From NCBI GenBank assembly GCA_013146195.2, contig CM028378.1, forward strand, positions 85,122,295 to 85,186,294: DNA of 64,000 bases, read 5' to 3'. The translations under genes and the position numbers were made by a program. The stretch comes from Codonopsis lanceolata. Lineage: Eukaryota; Streptophyta; Magnoliopsida; Asterales; Campanulaceae. Of this stretch, positions 33,790-46,344 are shown piece after piece (position 1 is the first letter of the stretch; the number at the start of each line of letters is the position of its first letter). A model generated the notes under the pieces. That model was not told the DNA's origin and did no database searches. It saw nothing but the letters and a program-made list of their open reading frames with translations.

Positions 33790-36139
33790 CTATTGTCTGA
33801 GAGAGAGTCTAATTGGTAACCCATTCTGGGGAAGAGCAAAGGGAGCATACTGGATTCCATTCTGAGGGCCCACCATAGACCACCTGCATTGCACAATTAA
33901 CAAACTCTCATCAGCAAAAAACTTTACCAACATTGGTTGAACATTTCTTTTTTAAGAAACTGGAATTTTGAGTAAAAAGGTTGGTAAAGTCTGTTAGCTA
34001 GCTGGTGGTAAATGAGGAAAGGAGGAGGTTTCCATTTCCAGCTACCTGTACTTTGTGGTCATATGATGTATAAGAACTAAAATCTCCAGCTTGGCTAACT
34101 CATTCCCTGGACATGAGTGGGTCCCATTGCCAAATGGCATAAATGTGTTGGGCTTTGGTGCAACCTGTCAAATCACACAAATAGATTTGGACTTGAGATC
34201 TTGCCCATGCTAAAATAAAATCTTTTCAAACCGAATTACAACCTTGTACATGTGCTTGAAACACTTGTACTTTTTCTGAGATTATTTCTTACCTCAAATC
34301 TTGAAGGATCAAACTTGTCAGGCTCTGGGAAATTGTCAGAGCTGCGGTGAATGTTCCTGAAGAGTGGCAACACTTTCCACCCTTTTGGTATAAGGTACCC
34401 TGAAAAAAAAAACCATTTCGAGGAAAATAATGTTAGCATGAGCATGAAATCATATTTTCTTTTAACTTATTTTAAAACCATATATCAACCGAACCAATCC
34501 GCGGTCGATGACCGTGGGTTGATTGGCGTCGGTTGACGTAGCATTAGTCTTTCGAAAAAATATCGAGAAACGGGTAATTTTTTGATCAGGATTTTTTAAA
34601 CTGACCTTCAAATTCAACATCTTCAACAGCTTCTCTAAAGGTAAAAGATAAGATGGAAGCAACTCTAAGTGTCTCCTGAATAACCCTACAAGTAATTGGC
34701 ATTTTTTTGTATCTATCCAAGTCAAAACTTTTTCTTCCCCACACTCCTCTTTACGACTCATTATGGCCTCTTGTTCTTCCTGTAAAGTCACCAAAACAAA
34801 ACAAGCACACGGTTTTAGGCTTTTTTGGCTTAAAAACAAGCACAAGAACAAATAAATAAATAATAAATTTGTCTTTTATTAGAAAAAAAATTCTATGTCA
34901 ACTTGGAAATAAGGATTAGATTTCTTACAGTGACAGCTTGAAGGATACTGGGGTTCTCGGCGAGATACTTCATGATCCAGGTTAGGACACTGGCCGTGGT
35001 GTCGCGGGCGGCAAAGATGACACCGATCACGTTATCGGCGATTTGTTCATCCGTGAGGCCTTCTTTATCTCCCATGAAGGATCCGAGCAAGTCGCTGTAA
35101 TCGCACTTCATTTGTCGCCTAAGGGAGATGAGTTTAGCCACGATCTGGGCTAGTTCTTTTCTTGCTTTCATTGCTTTGTAGAATAGTGTTCCAGGAAGGT
35201 TAATTGGCATAGAATTGTAACCCTTTTCGAGAATGTAGTAGCACCTTTTGAGATCTTCTCTGTAGAGGACTTCATCCTTTCCAAAAATAGAAAGTAGTGC
35301 TACATTGAATGTGAACTGCAATTACACAAAATTCACACATTTTGATCAATACCCATTATAGAAATCGGAGCAAAACTGAAATTCAAACTGTCGAACTGTC
35401 AAAATGATTAAATTATCTTTCTTGGCTTATGAATTCCGTCAAACAGAGGAGAACAAGAAACAGGGGAGCTCTGTTTTTTCTTCTTCTTCTTCCTCTGTTT
35501 TGAGTATGGGAAATTGAGTGTGTATAAGAACTCACTGTCTTCATTTCTTGAAAAGTGTTGATTAAACGACCCTCCCACGATCGGAGGGACTCGGTAACGA
35601 TGGAATCGATATCAGGGACGATGTTTCTGATGGATTCCGGCTTGAAAGCCCGGAGGACAATTTTCCTCAATTTGGAGTGGTAATCCCCCTGGTGAAAGAA
35701 AATTGCTTGTTTACCCAACATCCTCTCTTTACTAGCCGGAAATGTAGGCTTGAAAAGATTAGCCTTGGTAACGAGCACAAGTTTCGCAGCGGCGGGGCTC
35801 GAAATCATTACACAACGACAACCCAATATACGGGTCTTGAAAATAGAACCATACCTGAAAAATCAAAAAATTAGTATCCAAAATTGAAAAATAAATCAAG
35901 AGTACGTTTTGATCAAAGTAAAGGTGATTAGGATTGAGGACTAACTTTTTAACTTTGGAGGAAAAGAAGACATTTGGGTTTTGGGAGTAGAGTTGGAAGG
36001 TTTCGCCGATGTAAGGCCACCCCATGGTGCCGGGAGGGAGAGACAAACTCCGGTAACCGGAGGGGAGGAATTTAAAGAAGAGAATGGTGGATAAAGATAC
36101 AGTCAAAACGAAGACGAAAAAGATGGTAAAGAACTCCAT
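33790..36139 (-). CDS. CYP707A: CYP707A abscisic acid 8'-hydroxylase gene, seven exons, one frameshift
   Basis: Minus-strand exons are 36139-35946, 35854-35536, 35315-34929, 34779-34606, 34399-34293, 34164-34046 and 33883-33790 (stop TAG), all with GT-AG borders and matching phase. The product would be 464 residues, the usual CYP707A size. The N-terminal hydrophobic anchor ([20 protein letters not shown]) and proline hinge [13 protein letters not shown] target it to the ER. Also visible are the I-helix [11 protein letters not shown], the ExxR motif [13 protein letters not shown] and the haem loop [13 protein letters not shown]707A enzymes hydroxylate ABA at C-8', the main step of ABA breakdown. 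In exon 4 an A7 run (34702-34708) is one base short of the frame needed for the following [13 protein letters not shown]. As read, the protein loses ExxR and haem binding. This is either a homopolymer assembly error or a true null allele. No other damage is seen, which favours an error or a very young lesion. The paralogue number cannot be assigned. Confidence 0.93.
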
Positions 36140-36210
36140 TTTTTTTGTTTGATTGATTGATTGTATTGCAAGTAGTAAGGTTTGTGAAGAAAAGGAGTGA
36201 GTTGGGAGGG

Positions 36211-36220
36211 TTATATATAG
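36211..36220 (-). promoter_or_regulatory. CYP707A TATA box
   Basis: CTATATATAA on the minus strand, about 72-80 bp upstream of the CYP707A ATG (36139). This gives room for a short 5' UTR with a start near 36180. Confidence 0.6.
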
Positions 36221-36354
36221 TTGGAGGTGGGAGGGAGAAGAAAGACATTGCCTTTCTATTACAGCTCGATTCCCACACACGGGAATCTCCCTCCAGCTCA
36301 TAAATTATATTTTTTTAGGAGGGATGAGAGTATGAGACTTGAGAGAGGGAGGGG

Positions 36355-36363
36355 GCACGTGTC
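36355..36363 (-). promoter_or_regulatory. G-box/ABRE-type element in CYP707A promoter
   Basis: GACACGTGC on the minus strand contains the CACGTG core, about 220 bp upstream of the ATG. ACGT-core elements bind bZIP (ABF/AREB) and bHLH factors. CYP707A genes are known to be ABA-inducible, so the site is plausible, but its use here is inference. Confidence 0.5.
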
Positions 36364-36435
36364 AGTTGGGATTTTGAAGAGCGCGTGAGTGAGGAGGGGA
36401 GGGTTGGTTAACCATGACTCGATGAGAAGGCCTTA

Positions 36436-36453
36436 GCTGCAGGCGCCTGCAGC
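36436..36453. promoter_or_regulatory. 18-bp perfect palindrome upstream of CYP707A
   Basis: GCTGCAGGCGCCTGCAGC is its own reverse complement and lies about 300 bp upstream of the ATG in an otherwise purine-rich promoter. The role is unknown; it could be a dimeric factor site. Confidence 0.45.
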
Positions 36454-36559
36454 ACAGGGAGGTGGTGGGGGAGAAGGCCACACAGAGTGGATGAATTGAA
36501 TTGAATGAATGATAACTTTGCCTGTCCGTACCACCCGTATTGTTGTTAAACATTTAATT

Positions 36560-37974
36560 TCCATTTTATTTTATTTTTAAGTTTAATAATGGAGTAAATC
36601 TCAAATCAATTGGGGGGTGTTAGTATAAAAGTTTCTTTAATTAGTGAATTGTTATTACGCTAGGTTTTTTATGAGACGTCTTGCGAATTTTCGTAAGATG
36701 AAGTTTATTCTCTCGTAACTTAACTCATCTTAAAAACGATGAGTTGAGTCAAAAGAATCCATTTTAAATACAAAGTAGAAACTTGGGTAAGATGATTTTA
36801 CAGATATTTTTTGTAAGATAGATCGTTCTTATCCAACTCACCGTGTGTTGGTGGGTTGAACTATGAGAGAGTGAAACTCCGTTTTACGAATAAAGATCCG
36901 TAAGATGATTTTACATGATATTTTCCCTACATAAAATACTGTAAGATTATATTTCTTATGTTTTTGCTTTGTTATTAACACCCTTAGATGCCATTTGGTA
37001 GCCAGGATTAAAATCATATATGATTCATAAGTCGATTTGTCTGATATTTGGTACGCAATAGATGGTTTGGTCAAATAGCACGAGTTACTTGAATAAAATC
37101 ATTATCCTTTCACTAAATATACAAAGGGAAAGAGTGATATTTTTAGCACTCACACTAAAAAAAAATTGTGACTAATATTTTTAATATTAAAACTACCCCT
37201 GATATACAAATGAGGACCCTGATATACAAATGAGGATTAATAGAGAAAACTTTAATAATATTGAGATTAATAATACTACTTATACCCGTACATTCTCCAT
37301 CTGTTCCTAATACATTTTGAAAAAAGGTCTTTCGAACCATCTTATTTTTTAAAATATTCAAAAAGATCACCGTACTTATAAATTATTCAGTTAATTAAGT
37401 CGTTTAACTATCATTTCGTCAACAAAATTCCCTATGCTTAAACTTGTGTTAATTTTTGTTGTTAAATGGGTTTGAAATACTCATTTTACCTATTCAAAAA
37501 TCTAATTGGTGTGAATAACTATAGTAAAAAGAATCTTTTATGTCACCTTACTCTTTCAAAATATTTGTATAGACCATCATTTTTCTAAAATATTCGTATC
37601 GAAGATCCTCATTTTATTTATAAGAAAAAAGAAAGAAATGAAAAGTAAAACACAAGATTTGTATTTGATAATTTTACCATAATTATTAATAAAACAAGTG
37701 CAAGTTTTAATTTAATAATTTCTCATGCTATGGTAAACATTAGGGAATTCAGTATTTTCTTAATATTTGAGGTAAAATCATCAAATGCAAATAATACATT
37801 TAACATTCCGTTACTTCTATTTTTATATAAATAAAATTAATATTGTTCAATACACATTTTGAAAAAGTAGGGTGGTATATATTAGTATTTTAAAAAATTA
37901 GGGTGACCTATACCAATATTTTGAAAAAAAGTAGAGTGGTTCGAAAAATATTTTTTTCACTAAGAAAGATAATA
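36560..37974. other. AT-rich intergenic sequence with MITE fragments
   Basis: 36660-36960 carries a repeat built on taagac/gtctta inverted phrases and tgttggtgggttgaa; related pieces occur at 24830-24960, 26970-27020, 42890-42990 and 59845-59985. A Tourist-like left end (GATGCCATTTGGTAGCC after TTA) begins at 36987. No gene. Confidence 0.6.
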
Positions 37975-38227
37975 CTTCCTCCGTCCCTAAATTATCGTCC
38001 TCATTTTTTCGTCTGTCCTAAAATAATTGTCCAGTTTGAAACTTACTTTTTTAAAACATCACTTTTATCACTTTATCCTTATTTTTTCACCATACTTTAA
38101 TTATGAGCCATGTATACATGAGCTTTAAAAAAACTATAAATTAAATCAATATAAATAATTAAATCAATTATTTTTACTTAAACTGTGAGCCAGATTAACT
38201 AGGACGATTATTTAAGGACCGAGTGAG
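37975..38227. mobile_element. Stowaway-type MITE, 253 bp
   Basis: Left end CTTCCTCCGTCCCTAAATTA, diverged complementary right end, TA on both sides (37973-37974, 38228-38229). The interior matches the other Stowaway copies. Confidence 0.87.
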
Positions 38228-40438
38228 TAATTAATTTTCTTACAAATATTAAGATAGCGTTTGTTTTGAATGATTTCTATATGAGAGTGGGGCCTATTAG
38301 TTATTGGGGATTATAGGCTTTATAGCTTGGTTTCCTTTAAAGATAGTTCTAGGCCTACAAATTAGGACTACGTGGTTGGATTCGCTTTGAACATCTTCAG
38401 TCGATTTTAAAGTTTTTCAAACCGAACCAAATGGCACTAAAATTATAATCAAATCGAACCACCTGAAGATTGAAACCATAAAATCTCTCATATCGATTTT
38501 ATGGTTTTAAATAAAAAAATATAATCAATTTATACAACATAAAAAATAACATAATCACACTTCTCAATTGAATACAAACAATAAAAATTTGAAAGAAACA
38601 ACAAACAAATAAACAAAGCGTGATTCGGTGTGAAGTGTGAATTAGAGTTTAGCTACTTTGGTCTTTGTTACTATTTTGAAAAATATAAAATACTAGAAAT
38701 TAGAATTACCAAAAAAATTATAATATGTAATTATATATATGTATAATATATTATATATATTAAAATGATGGTTCGATTCGATCTGGCACCAAAAACATAA
38801 ATAGAACTGAACTATTTGGTTTATAATTTTTTTCAAAACTAAAACGAACTGTCTCAACTCAAAACGGAACCAAATCGATTGATTCGATTTGTACTTCGGT
38901 GGTCCATTCTTACACCCCTACTACAAACTATGCAAACAATTAATATCCGTCAAACAAGGATTTTTTGAAAATATTTTATGACTTTTTTCTCTCCCTAACA
39001 TATATTCTTAGGAAAGATGGGGGGGGGGGTATAAAGTTCGCTAACTTTTGTTAATTTGTATAACGAATCATATATAATAATTTTAATAACATAGAAAGTG
39101 TGTACACCCTCCGCTCCACTTTAGAAGAATTAAGAGAAATAAAATCATAGAGATATAATTTTTCGACTTTATGTTAATATCAAATGTGAATAATAAAATT
39201 AAACAATTATGAAGATTTTAGATATAATTTTAAAAGTTTACTCTTTCAATAAGTTATCTCAAAATAATATATTCTTTGTGTTTCGGGCAAATAGTTTACT
39301 ATTTTATTTTTGAATGTTTTATTTAAAGAGTCAACTTTTAAAAATTAAAGTAAAAGTATTAAAATATCATTTTATTACTAATATTTGGTTTAATGTGTTG
39401 TTTTCATTAATTAAAAAATAAAGTTGTTTTTAAAAATTAAAGTGGACAATTTTTTGGGACAAATGAGATTCTTTACTCAAAATGAACAAAATAGTGAATT
39501 ATTTACGTGAAACGAATTGTGTTATCAGAAGAGGTATAAAAGAAAGATAGACCACCTTTTGACATTAAAACTTAATTCGATAACAATGAAGCAAATTGGT
39601 ATCTAAGGAATCACGCTGGCAGTAACTAACCCCCCCTCCTTCTCTCCCAATTTCAAAAGGCTTTTCCTAAAGTATACTTTTATAAAAGGTAAATTACGAA
39701 TAACCCCCTTAACTATGGGTCGGCTCGAATTGTCTAGCTCAACTACAAATTGAAACAATATGCCCCCCTCAACTATAATAATTTCTATAATAGTATCTTC
39801 TGTTTAGGCACGCTCATTTAAGTTCATGAATATACCCATCTGAAAGTCACGTGACCATCTTTATGTTTTTTTACCACAATGCCCTTTTGGTGTTTCAATT
39901 ATCTTACCTTTCTTGCTTTAAGATACTCCTTATAGTCCTTATGCACGAGATAGTCATTTGAAACACTCTTAAGGATATTATGATAGGAAATTAATCCTCT
40001 ATTGCATCAAAAATACTACTTGAGACTCTAAATGGTTAATTTAATGCCGTGACCCGTCGTTAGAATAAAACATTCATAATATGTATGAACCATGAGGTTG
40101 TTTATACATGATGTAGAGACAACTCTAACATGTGTTGCACCATGTAGTACTTATTTTAATTCTATTGATTGGTGAATAATGGACGATGTTGAACACTAGG
40201 CCTATGGTTCCCAATAATGGACGATATGTATCAACATAAAATTCTTCTACTTCATTGTCCTTGAGAGAAATGATCATCACCTGTCCAAATTGATTAAAGT
40301 CTAAATATGTTAGACCCTTGAAATGGGACATTATATAATACAAATCGGCAAACCAAAATCTAATGTATGTATAGGAGTGCGACAAAATTTTGAATTTTCC
40401 CAATCAAAATATCTTCCCTCATTTATCTCTCCCTCTCG

Positions 40439-40482
<44 letters not shown>

Positions 40483-43400
40483 CTATATATACACATATAT
40501 TTGTATATGTATGAGCAAGTGTGTGCTTATATATAGTCTCTCGATTTCTCTCGCTCACTCAAGCACGTTTAGAAGATATCTATAATCACAAGTGTTCAAA
40601 GCCTTTCGCAAGACTAGAAATTTCGTGTGAAAGCTACTGACTAAGAAAGGTGAGATCAAAATCCATTCATTTTTCTAAAATTGTTTCACCTTCTTCCATT
40701 TTTTTCCCTTTTACATTGTATCTTCGGTGTTGCTTATTAAACAAGCGGTTATTACCATATTGATTTATTGATTAGCCAGTAGGTCTAGATTCTTACATTA
40801 ATTGGAGTTATGTCTATTGTTCTATCTGGCGGATCAAGTTCACTGGTCTTGCAATTTGCGCAATTGCTAAATGTTTGTTGGTCATGTGTTTTGTTTTCAA
40901 CTTCGTTTGGCTTAATCATAGATACATTCAAAATGAAACTCTTTTAATGGAACACATTCATAGAACAATAAGATTCTTTGAGTGAAGCAGAAGAGATAAT
41001 AGTATATTTTCTCTCGTAGTTTCTAAATAGTCTATTGATGAGCACATGCGAGTAGGTTAACAGATACTATACAACGTTACCAAAGTAAGCTATCATGTCA
41101 AAATAACCTCAATTTGTTCAAGTTTGCTAATTGGCAAGGAACATCTATGTAGTTAATAAAACAAGAAGGGGCGTGTATATAATAGGACAAAGATGAAGGC
41201 TAAATAAATTCTCCCAATTTTTTTTATTTTACACATTATTTTTTTTTTCTTTGAATTTTTCTTGTAGGTTAGTGGAAGGTATTGGTTCCTCGGCCAGTTT
41301 TTGCGACCTCGATAAATTTCTCTTTTCCAAGTTTGGTCAAAGACCACATCCAAATTAGGAAAAAAAATTAGTTCCCCGTGGAGACTCAAACTAGCTAGAC
41401 ATTAGGTTTTCTTTAAAATCCTTAGCTAATTGAGTTACCCTTAAGATTATTATTATTATTATTCCTTCGCTAGTAACTTTTTAACATGTCAAATTGCTGA
41501 TATTATTTGATTTCAAAGTCTACTAGGGCTAAAAACCCGTAAAATCACTCAAGATGTACAAAGACGGGTGACCTCTTTTGTTGTTCTTGTTGTTACTATT
41601 TTGACTAATAAGATGGTTCATCCGATCCAATTTGTGTGTATTTTGACTTAATCTAGCTTTTTAGGCAAGCTAATTAGATGGCATACCTGTGCTTGACATA
41701 TATATTTAAGAATTACTTTCTATATACTCGTACTATAATATTTGATTTTGGACTTCAAACTAACTAACCAACCCTTGTTGTTAAACACAAGGCATTTATC
41801 ATTGCTGAAAAGAGTAGGGGATATGTGTAACATCATACCAATTTAGTGGAGGTTATGTGTCATTTAACCAAAAGGTAAAAAACTCTGCACAATTATTTGG
41901 TAAGCCATGCAACTTTGGCCGGAATTATTTGCATTTGGCAGTTTAACATTGTTGTTAAAGTAAATTTTTTTTATCCCCGTTGGTGTGAAATGTAATTTAC
42001 ACAATCGTTTATTAGTTTATAACACGTGTCTATCATAATTTTTGTCTTGATTTTTTTAGATTTTAGTTCGTCAAGTGTTGTGATCCAAATACAACTTGCA
42101 TAAAAAGAATCCTCAGCACCATTGATGAAAAATTTAATTCTTATTGTTAATAGTATCATTGAAATATGAATTAATTTATTTGTCCGGAATAATAGATACA
42201 ATAACAATCATTCCATCATATTAACATTCCATTATTAAATATAACCCTCAATTTGCCTCATTAAATTTGTAAGTAGATCTTTTATTGAAGAGGGTGCATT
42301 ATTATCTCTAACACTTCCGAGCCTCACAACTGACTTTTTCAAAAGCGAAAATAGACTAGTGATGTAAATGGTTGGTGCTAGACTCCATGGATAATCACTC
42401 GGACCATTTTGAGAAGTAGACTTGAATGATCAAGATTAAGTCGGACAATTAGGTGTGTTGGGTTAAGTTTAAATGAGTAATGAGTCAAAACTTGAATACC
42501 AAACGGATCGACCCGATGTTTCTCAAAAATCCATACATTTATAGAGGACAAACTAGCAAGCCACAACGGGCAACGGGTCCGACCCGACCAACCCGTTAAT
42601 ATTTTGGGTTTAAACGGGTTATAACACGGTTTGATCCAAAAATATTAATGAATTGGATTAGATTGAGTATGATAATATTCAGACCGGATCGAGTGTGTTT
42701 ATGGGTTACAGGTTATAATTATCAGGTCTATTCAAGACTAATCTCAGAGCTATGAATGACTACAAGTAAAACTCTTCTTACAAAATTTTAGGGTTACATT
42801 CATATAGCTCGAACTCAAACCTATGGTTAGAAGATAATAATTTTACCTCAACCAACGTCATGTTATGTACATTTATGGGTGTTGAATAATGACTAGGTTT
42901 TTTATAAGATTGTCTTACATATCTTAATTCGTAAAACGGAGCCTCATTATCTCACAGTTTAATCCATCAACACTCGATAAATCAAATAAAAGGATTTGTT
43001 TCACAAAAAAATATCTGTTATTAGCCTTTTGGACCCTTTAGGTTGAGTTTTCCTAGTGCCAGGTCGACATAGAATATTAGCTAACCTTATAAATGCGTTA
43101 GTTCGGGATTGGACTACATTAATTAAAGTATACAACAATTTTCAAGACTCTATAGTTATATGAAATTGATTGTTCGTTTTTATAGTATGCACACATCCTT
43201 TTCGTTTATGGACTTCTAATGGAAATTGCATCATTTTGTTTCTATTTTTAACTTTAATCTTGATTCAGAAATATTTGATTTTACTAAGAAATAAGGGAAA
43301 TATCGAGACGCTACTTCGATATATCAGTAGAGTACGTGGCAATTTATGTCTTACCAAACCATAAAATAAAAATAAATAAACAAACTAAAATGGCAGAGAT

Positions 43401-43883
43401 CTTAAGGGTGAAGAAACGTCCTAAAATAGAAATGAAGTGATGAATGTAGGTACTACGTTGTACTAGTATCCAAAAGACATGTTAGTGTGTTGCGTCGCTA
43501 ATTAGCATAAAGGTGACACCTAGTTCATAAAACTTGCCATGAAAACTTCAAATAGCCTAACGTTAGCTTTCCGCCAAACATTGTGATCACTGATCAGATA
43601 CATCTGGGGACTATTTATTTGTTAGAAACAGACATCACTTCCTTAAAAAGGAAACACTAGAAGACACATACAGGGATTTAATTATCTCTCAATATTTCTC
43701 TTTTTCTTTTTTTTTTTCTCGGTGTTTTAAATTGGAGATATGATATTACGAGTTCAAGTTTGTGATATTTTTTACAAGTTTTAGTATTTGTGTCACATGA
43801 TCAAATTGTTTTTATTTTCTAAATAATGATATAAATATTTCAAATTATCACCAACTTAGCTATCAAACGACTTTAATTTATAC
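38228..43883. other. 5.6 kb AT-rich intergenic sequence
   Basis: No gene, RNA gene or complete element recognised. Contains a relic with nucleotide phrases of the cgaaccaaatcgattgattcg type ending in ttacacccctac (about 38380-38930), a MITE relic (about 39270-39475), a (TC)n tract (40425-40479), and a segment with agcccaaccggg-type repeats (about 42340-42740). A splice-donor-like AAAG|GTGAGA near 40650 is not supported by any coding exon. Confidence 0.6.
40425..40479. repeat. (TC)n microsatellite
   Basis: Interrupted CT/TC tract of about 55 bp. Confidence 0.95.
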
Positions 43884-44446
43884 CAAGGTTCTAAAAATCG
43901 TTAGGCGGCCGCTAGGCGCACACTAGCGTCTAGCGCCTAGGGGATTAGTCGGGGCGTAATCGGGGACTAGGCGGGGCTTAGAATTAAGACATAATTACAA
44001 TTTTTTTGATAATTTACATCCAAGTCAAACACATTGGCTACAAATTTAATTTTTTTTTTATATTTGTCATTTTATCAAACACTTATCTATATTTATAAAA
44101 TGAATAAAAATATACAAACCTACCATTAATCACAATTTTCAATAACCCCAAAGCAATAAACCAGCTAAGTTTAGAACTAAAAACACAAAAGATATTACTC
44201 CAGTTCGCCCCCCATTACCTCCCTCTCTACCTCACCATTACCACTCCTCATTCCTTCTCTAGTTCGCCCCTCTTCCTTCTCTGGTCATCGCATGCCACAA
44301 AATCAAAGCTACAAAAATAAATTAAGGTTTGGCGTAGACGCCGACTCGGTCGATTAGGCGACAACTAAGAAAGTCGCGGCGGTAGAGAGGGGCTTAGCGC
44401 CTAGGTGGGGCCTAGACGGAGCTAGGCGGGGAGTTTTAGAACACTG
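43884..44446. mobile_element. non-autonomous hAT element, 563 bp
   Basis: Left end CAAGGTTCTAAAA and right end complement CAGTGTTCTAAAA are flanked by a perfect 8-bp duplication ATTTATAC (43876-43883, 44447-44454). Subterminal zones are crowded with GGCGGGG and CTAGGCG motifs on both sides, typical of binding-site-rich hAT ends. The AT-rich core is non-coding. Confidence 0.88.
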
Positions 44447-44502
44447 ATTTATACTAAAACTCGTAGAAATATCGCAAGCTTATCATTTACCTTAAAATAA
44501 TA

Positions 44503-44759
44503 CTTTCTCCGTTTTTAAATTATCGTCTTCATTTTTTTTTTATCCGTTTTTAAATAATTGTCATCTTTCAAAACATTTCATTTTATGAAAACAATTTTAC
44601 CACTTTACCCTTATTTTTCTTCCTGCAATTTAATTATGACCACATACTCAAAGGTATTAAAGGAAACAACATATTTTACTAATATTTATAATATAATTAA
44701 TTATTTTTTTTAAACAACGTGTCAGGTCAAATAAAAAAATAATTTGAAAACGAAGAGAG
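44503..44759. mobile_element. Stowaway-type MITE, 257 bp
   Basis: Left end CTTTCTCCGTTTTTAAATTA, right end AATTTGAAAACGAAGAGAG, TA on both sides. Diverged but collinear with the other copies. Confidence 0.78.
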
Positions 44760-46344
44760 TACTATTTTAAAGAATGAATAGAGTACCATTTTTTTTGCTC
44801 CAAGAGACGTAAAAAATAATCAAACCTAAAACCTCACATTTTGTGTTGCCTTATCGATGGGTCACCTAGATCTAGGAACGCTTTCCTTCACATCTAAGTA
44901 AGTGCCCTTCGCCCCAACTGATAGAATAAGTTATACTCTTATCTCTTTCTCATTCCTAGATATTTCAAGAATGGAAAGAAGAGTTCCGTCATCAACGTAA
45001 ACTCAAGTTAAAGACAAAACTTTCTTCAGCTAGTAAGGAGACAAAAATAGAAAGTGCATGCAGAGGAACCGCCTAACATGGACACCCTGAATCCCTCCGC
45101 ATCACAATATATGTGCTCCTCATAAGGAAAGTAAAGAGAGAAGTCAAGTCAAATTAGTTGATGAAATTCATGCATGGAAGAAGAAGAGGAAAAAGTCTAT
45201 ATTTAGAGTTAAAATAGAAACGGCCGTTACTACACCCAATGTGTATGGCCAATTGGCCATGGGGTGGGCGGTAGGGAGAAGGGAGGGGGGGGGGGAAGAG
45301 ATATGGATCAACCTCTGTGAGCCGTATAATCCAAAATTCAACCTTTTGGGAATGCACTGAAAAAGATAACCGTTTTTAGGGTTATCGTTTCAAGTGAAGT
45401 TATCATCGGCAACACAAGCATCTGTAGACTGTATATGGTATATATATATTGACACACACACAATTCTTTTACCAAATTAAACTAATAAAATAATCTACTT
45501 AATACCTATTTGATTTAGCAAAAAAAAAAACATCTAATGGTAATATAAAATCCAATAACATATTTACATATATCATTATCTTTATCTCTATTAATAATGA
45601 CTAAAACTTGAAAACATCATTTTTTTTCTGATATCCAAATGAAACAAACGAAATCACTGTTTATAGGTAAAAATCTGTACTTTAATTCAAGAGAAAAAAA
45701 TAAAAAAAAATTGGCTAAAAATTGGTCAAGAAAGGCAATGAGACAAAAAAAAAAAAAATTATTGTTCACTCAAATGATGACATTTGGAAAGAGGCTAAGG
45801 ATTTGGAGACTTTGAGGTTTATGAGATGATTTGGGGAAGAATCCCTCTTGTCCTTGCTCCTACTAACTTTTCTATGTCAGAAGAACCAAAAAAAAAAAAA
45901 AAAGAAAGATAAATAGAAATAAAATATCCTAATTAGATAATTTGCTAAATTTCAAGAAATACTTAAAAGTTGATAGTTTAAAGTAGTTTAAATGATACTC
46001 CTTTCGTTTCGGGTAAATAATCAACATTTGAAAATTAAATTTTTAAAGAAAATAACATTTTTAATAGTCCATCAATAATAAAATGACACTTCTTATGATT
46101 TAATTTTTAAAAATAAACTCTTTACATGAAATATACTAAAATGAAAATAATGTACTCTTTATCCACAATAAATGAAGTATTACTACAATAGGGACGACTG
46201 TGGGAAGTTGGTATTGGCGGTGATAGTGGTAGTTATTTGAACTTAATGGTATTTTTTACATTACAATATGAAAAAGCTTTGACGAACCACATTATTTTGA
46301 GTTATTCCACTTTATGATAGTATATATATTTTATTTGAGTAGTT
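44760..46344. other. intergenic sequence with a G-rich tract
   Basis: No gene recognised. Holds a palindrome TGGCCAATTGGCCA (45246-45259) beside a G-rich run (45261-45295), and a Tourist-like repeat (45440-45760) related to 17599-18160. Confidence 0.55.

Noticed and set aside
40480..40660. TATA-like sequence, CT-rich leader and splice-donor-like AAAG|GTGAGA, suggesting a 5' UTR exon
   Set aside because: No coding exon downstream that I can recognise; a composition effect of the (TC)n tract cannot be excluded.
45154..45357. 67-codon minus-strand open frame with proline-rich segment
   Set aside because: Comes from the antisense of the G-rich tract; no domain or gene context.
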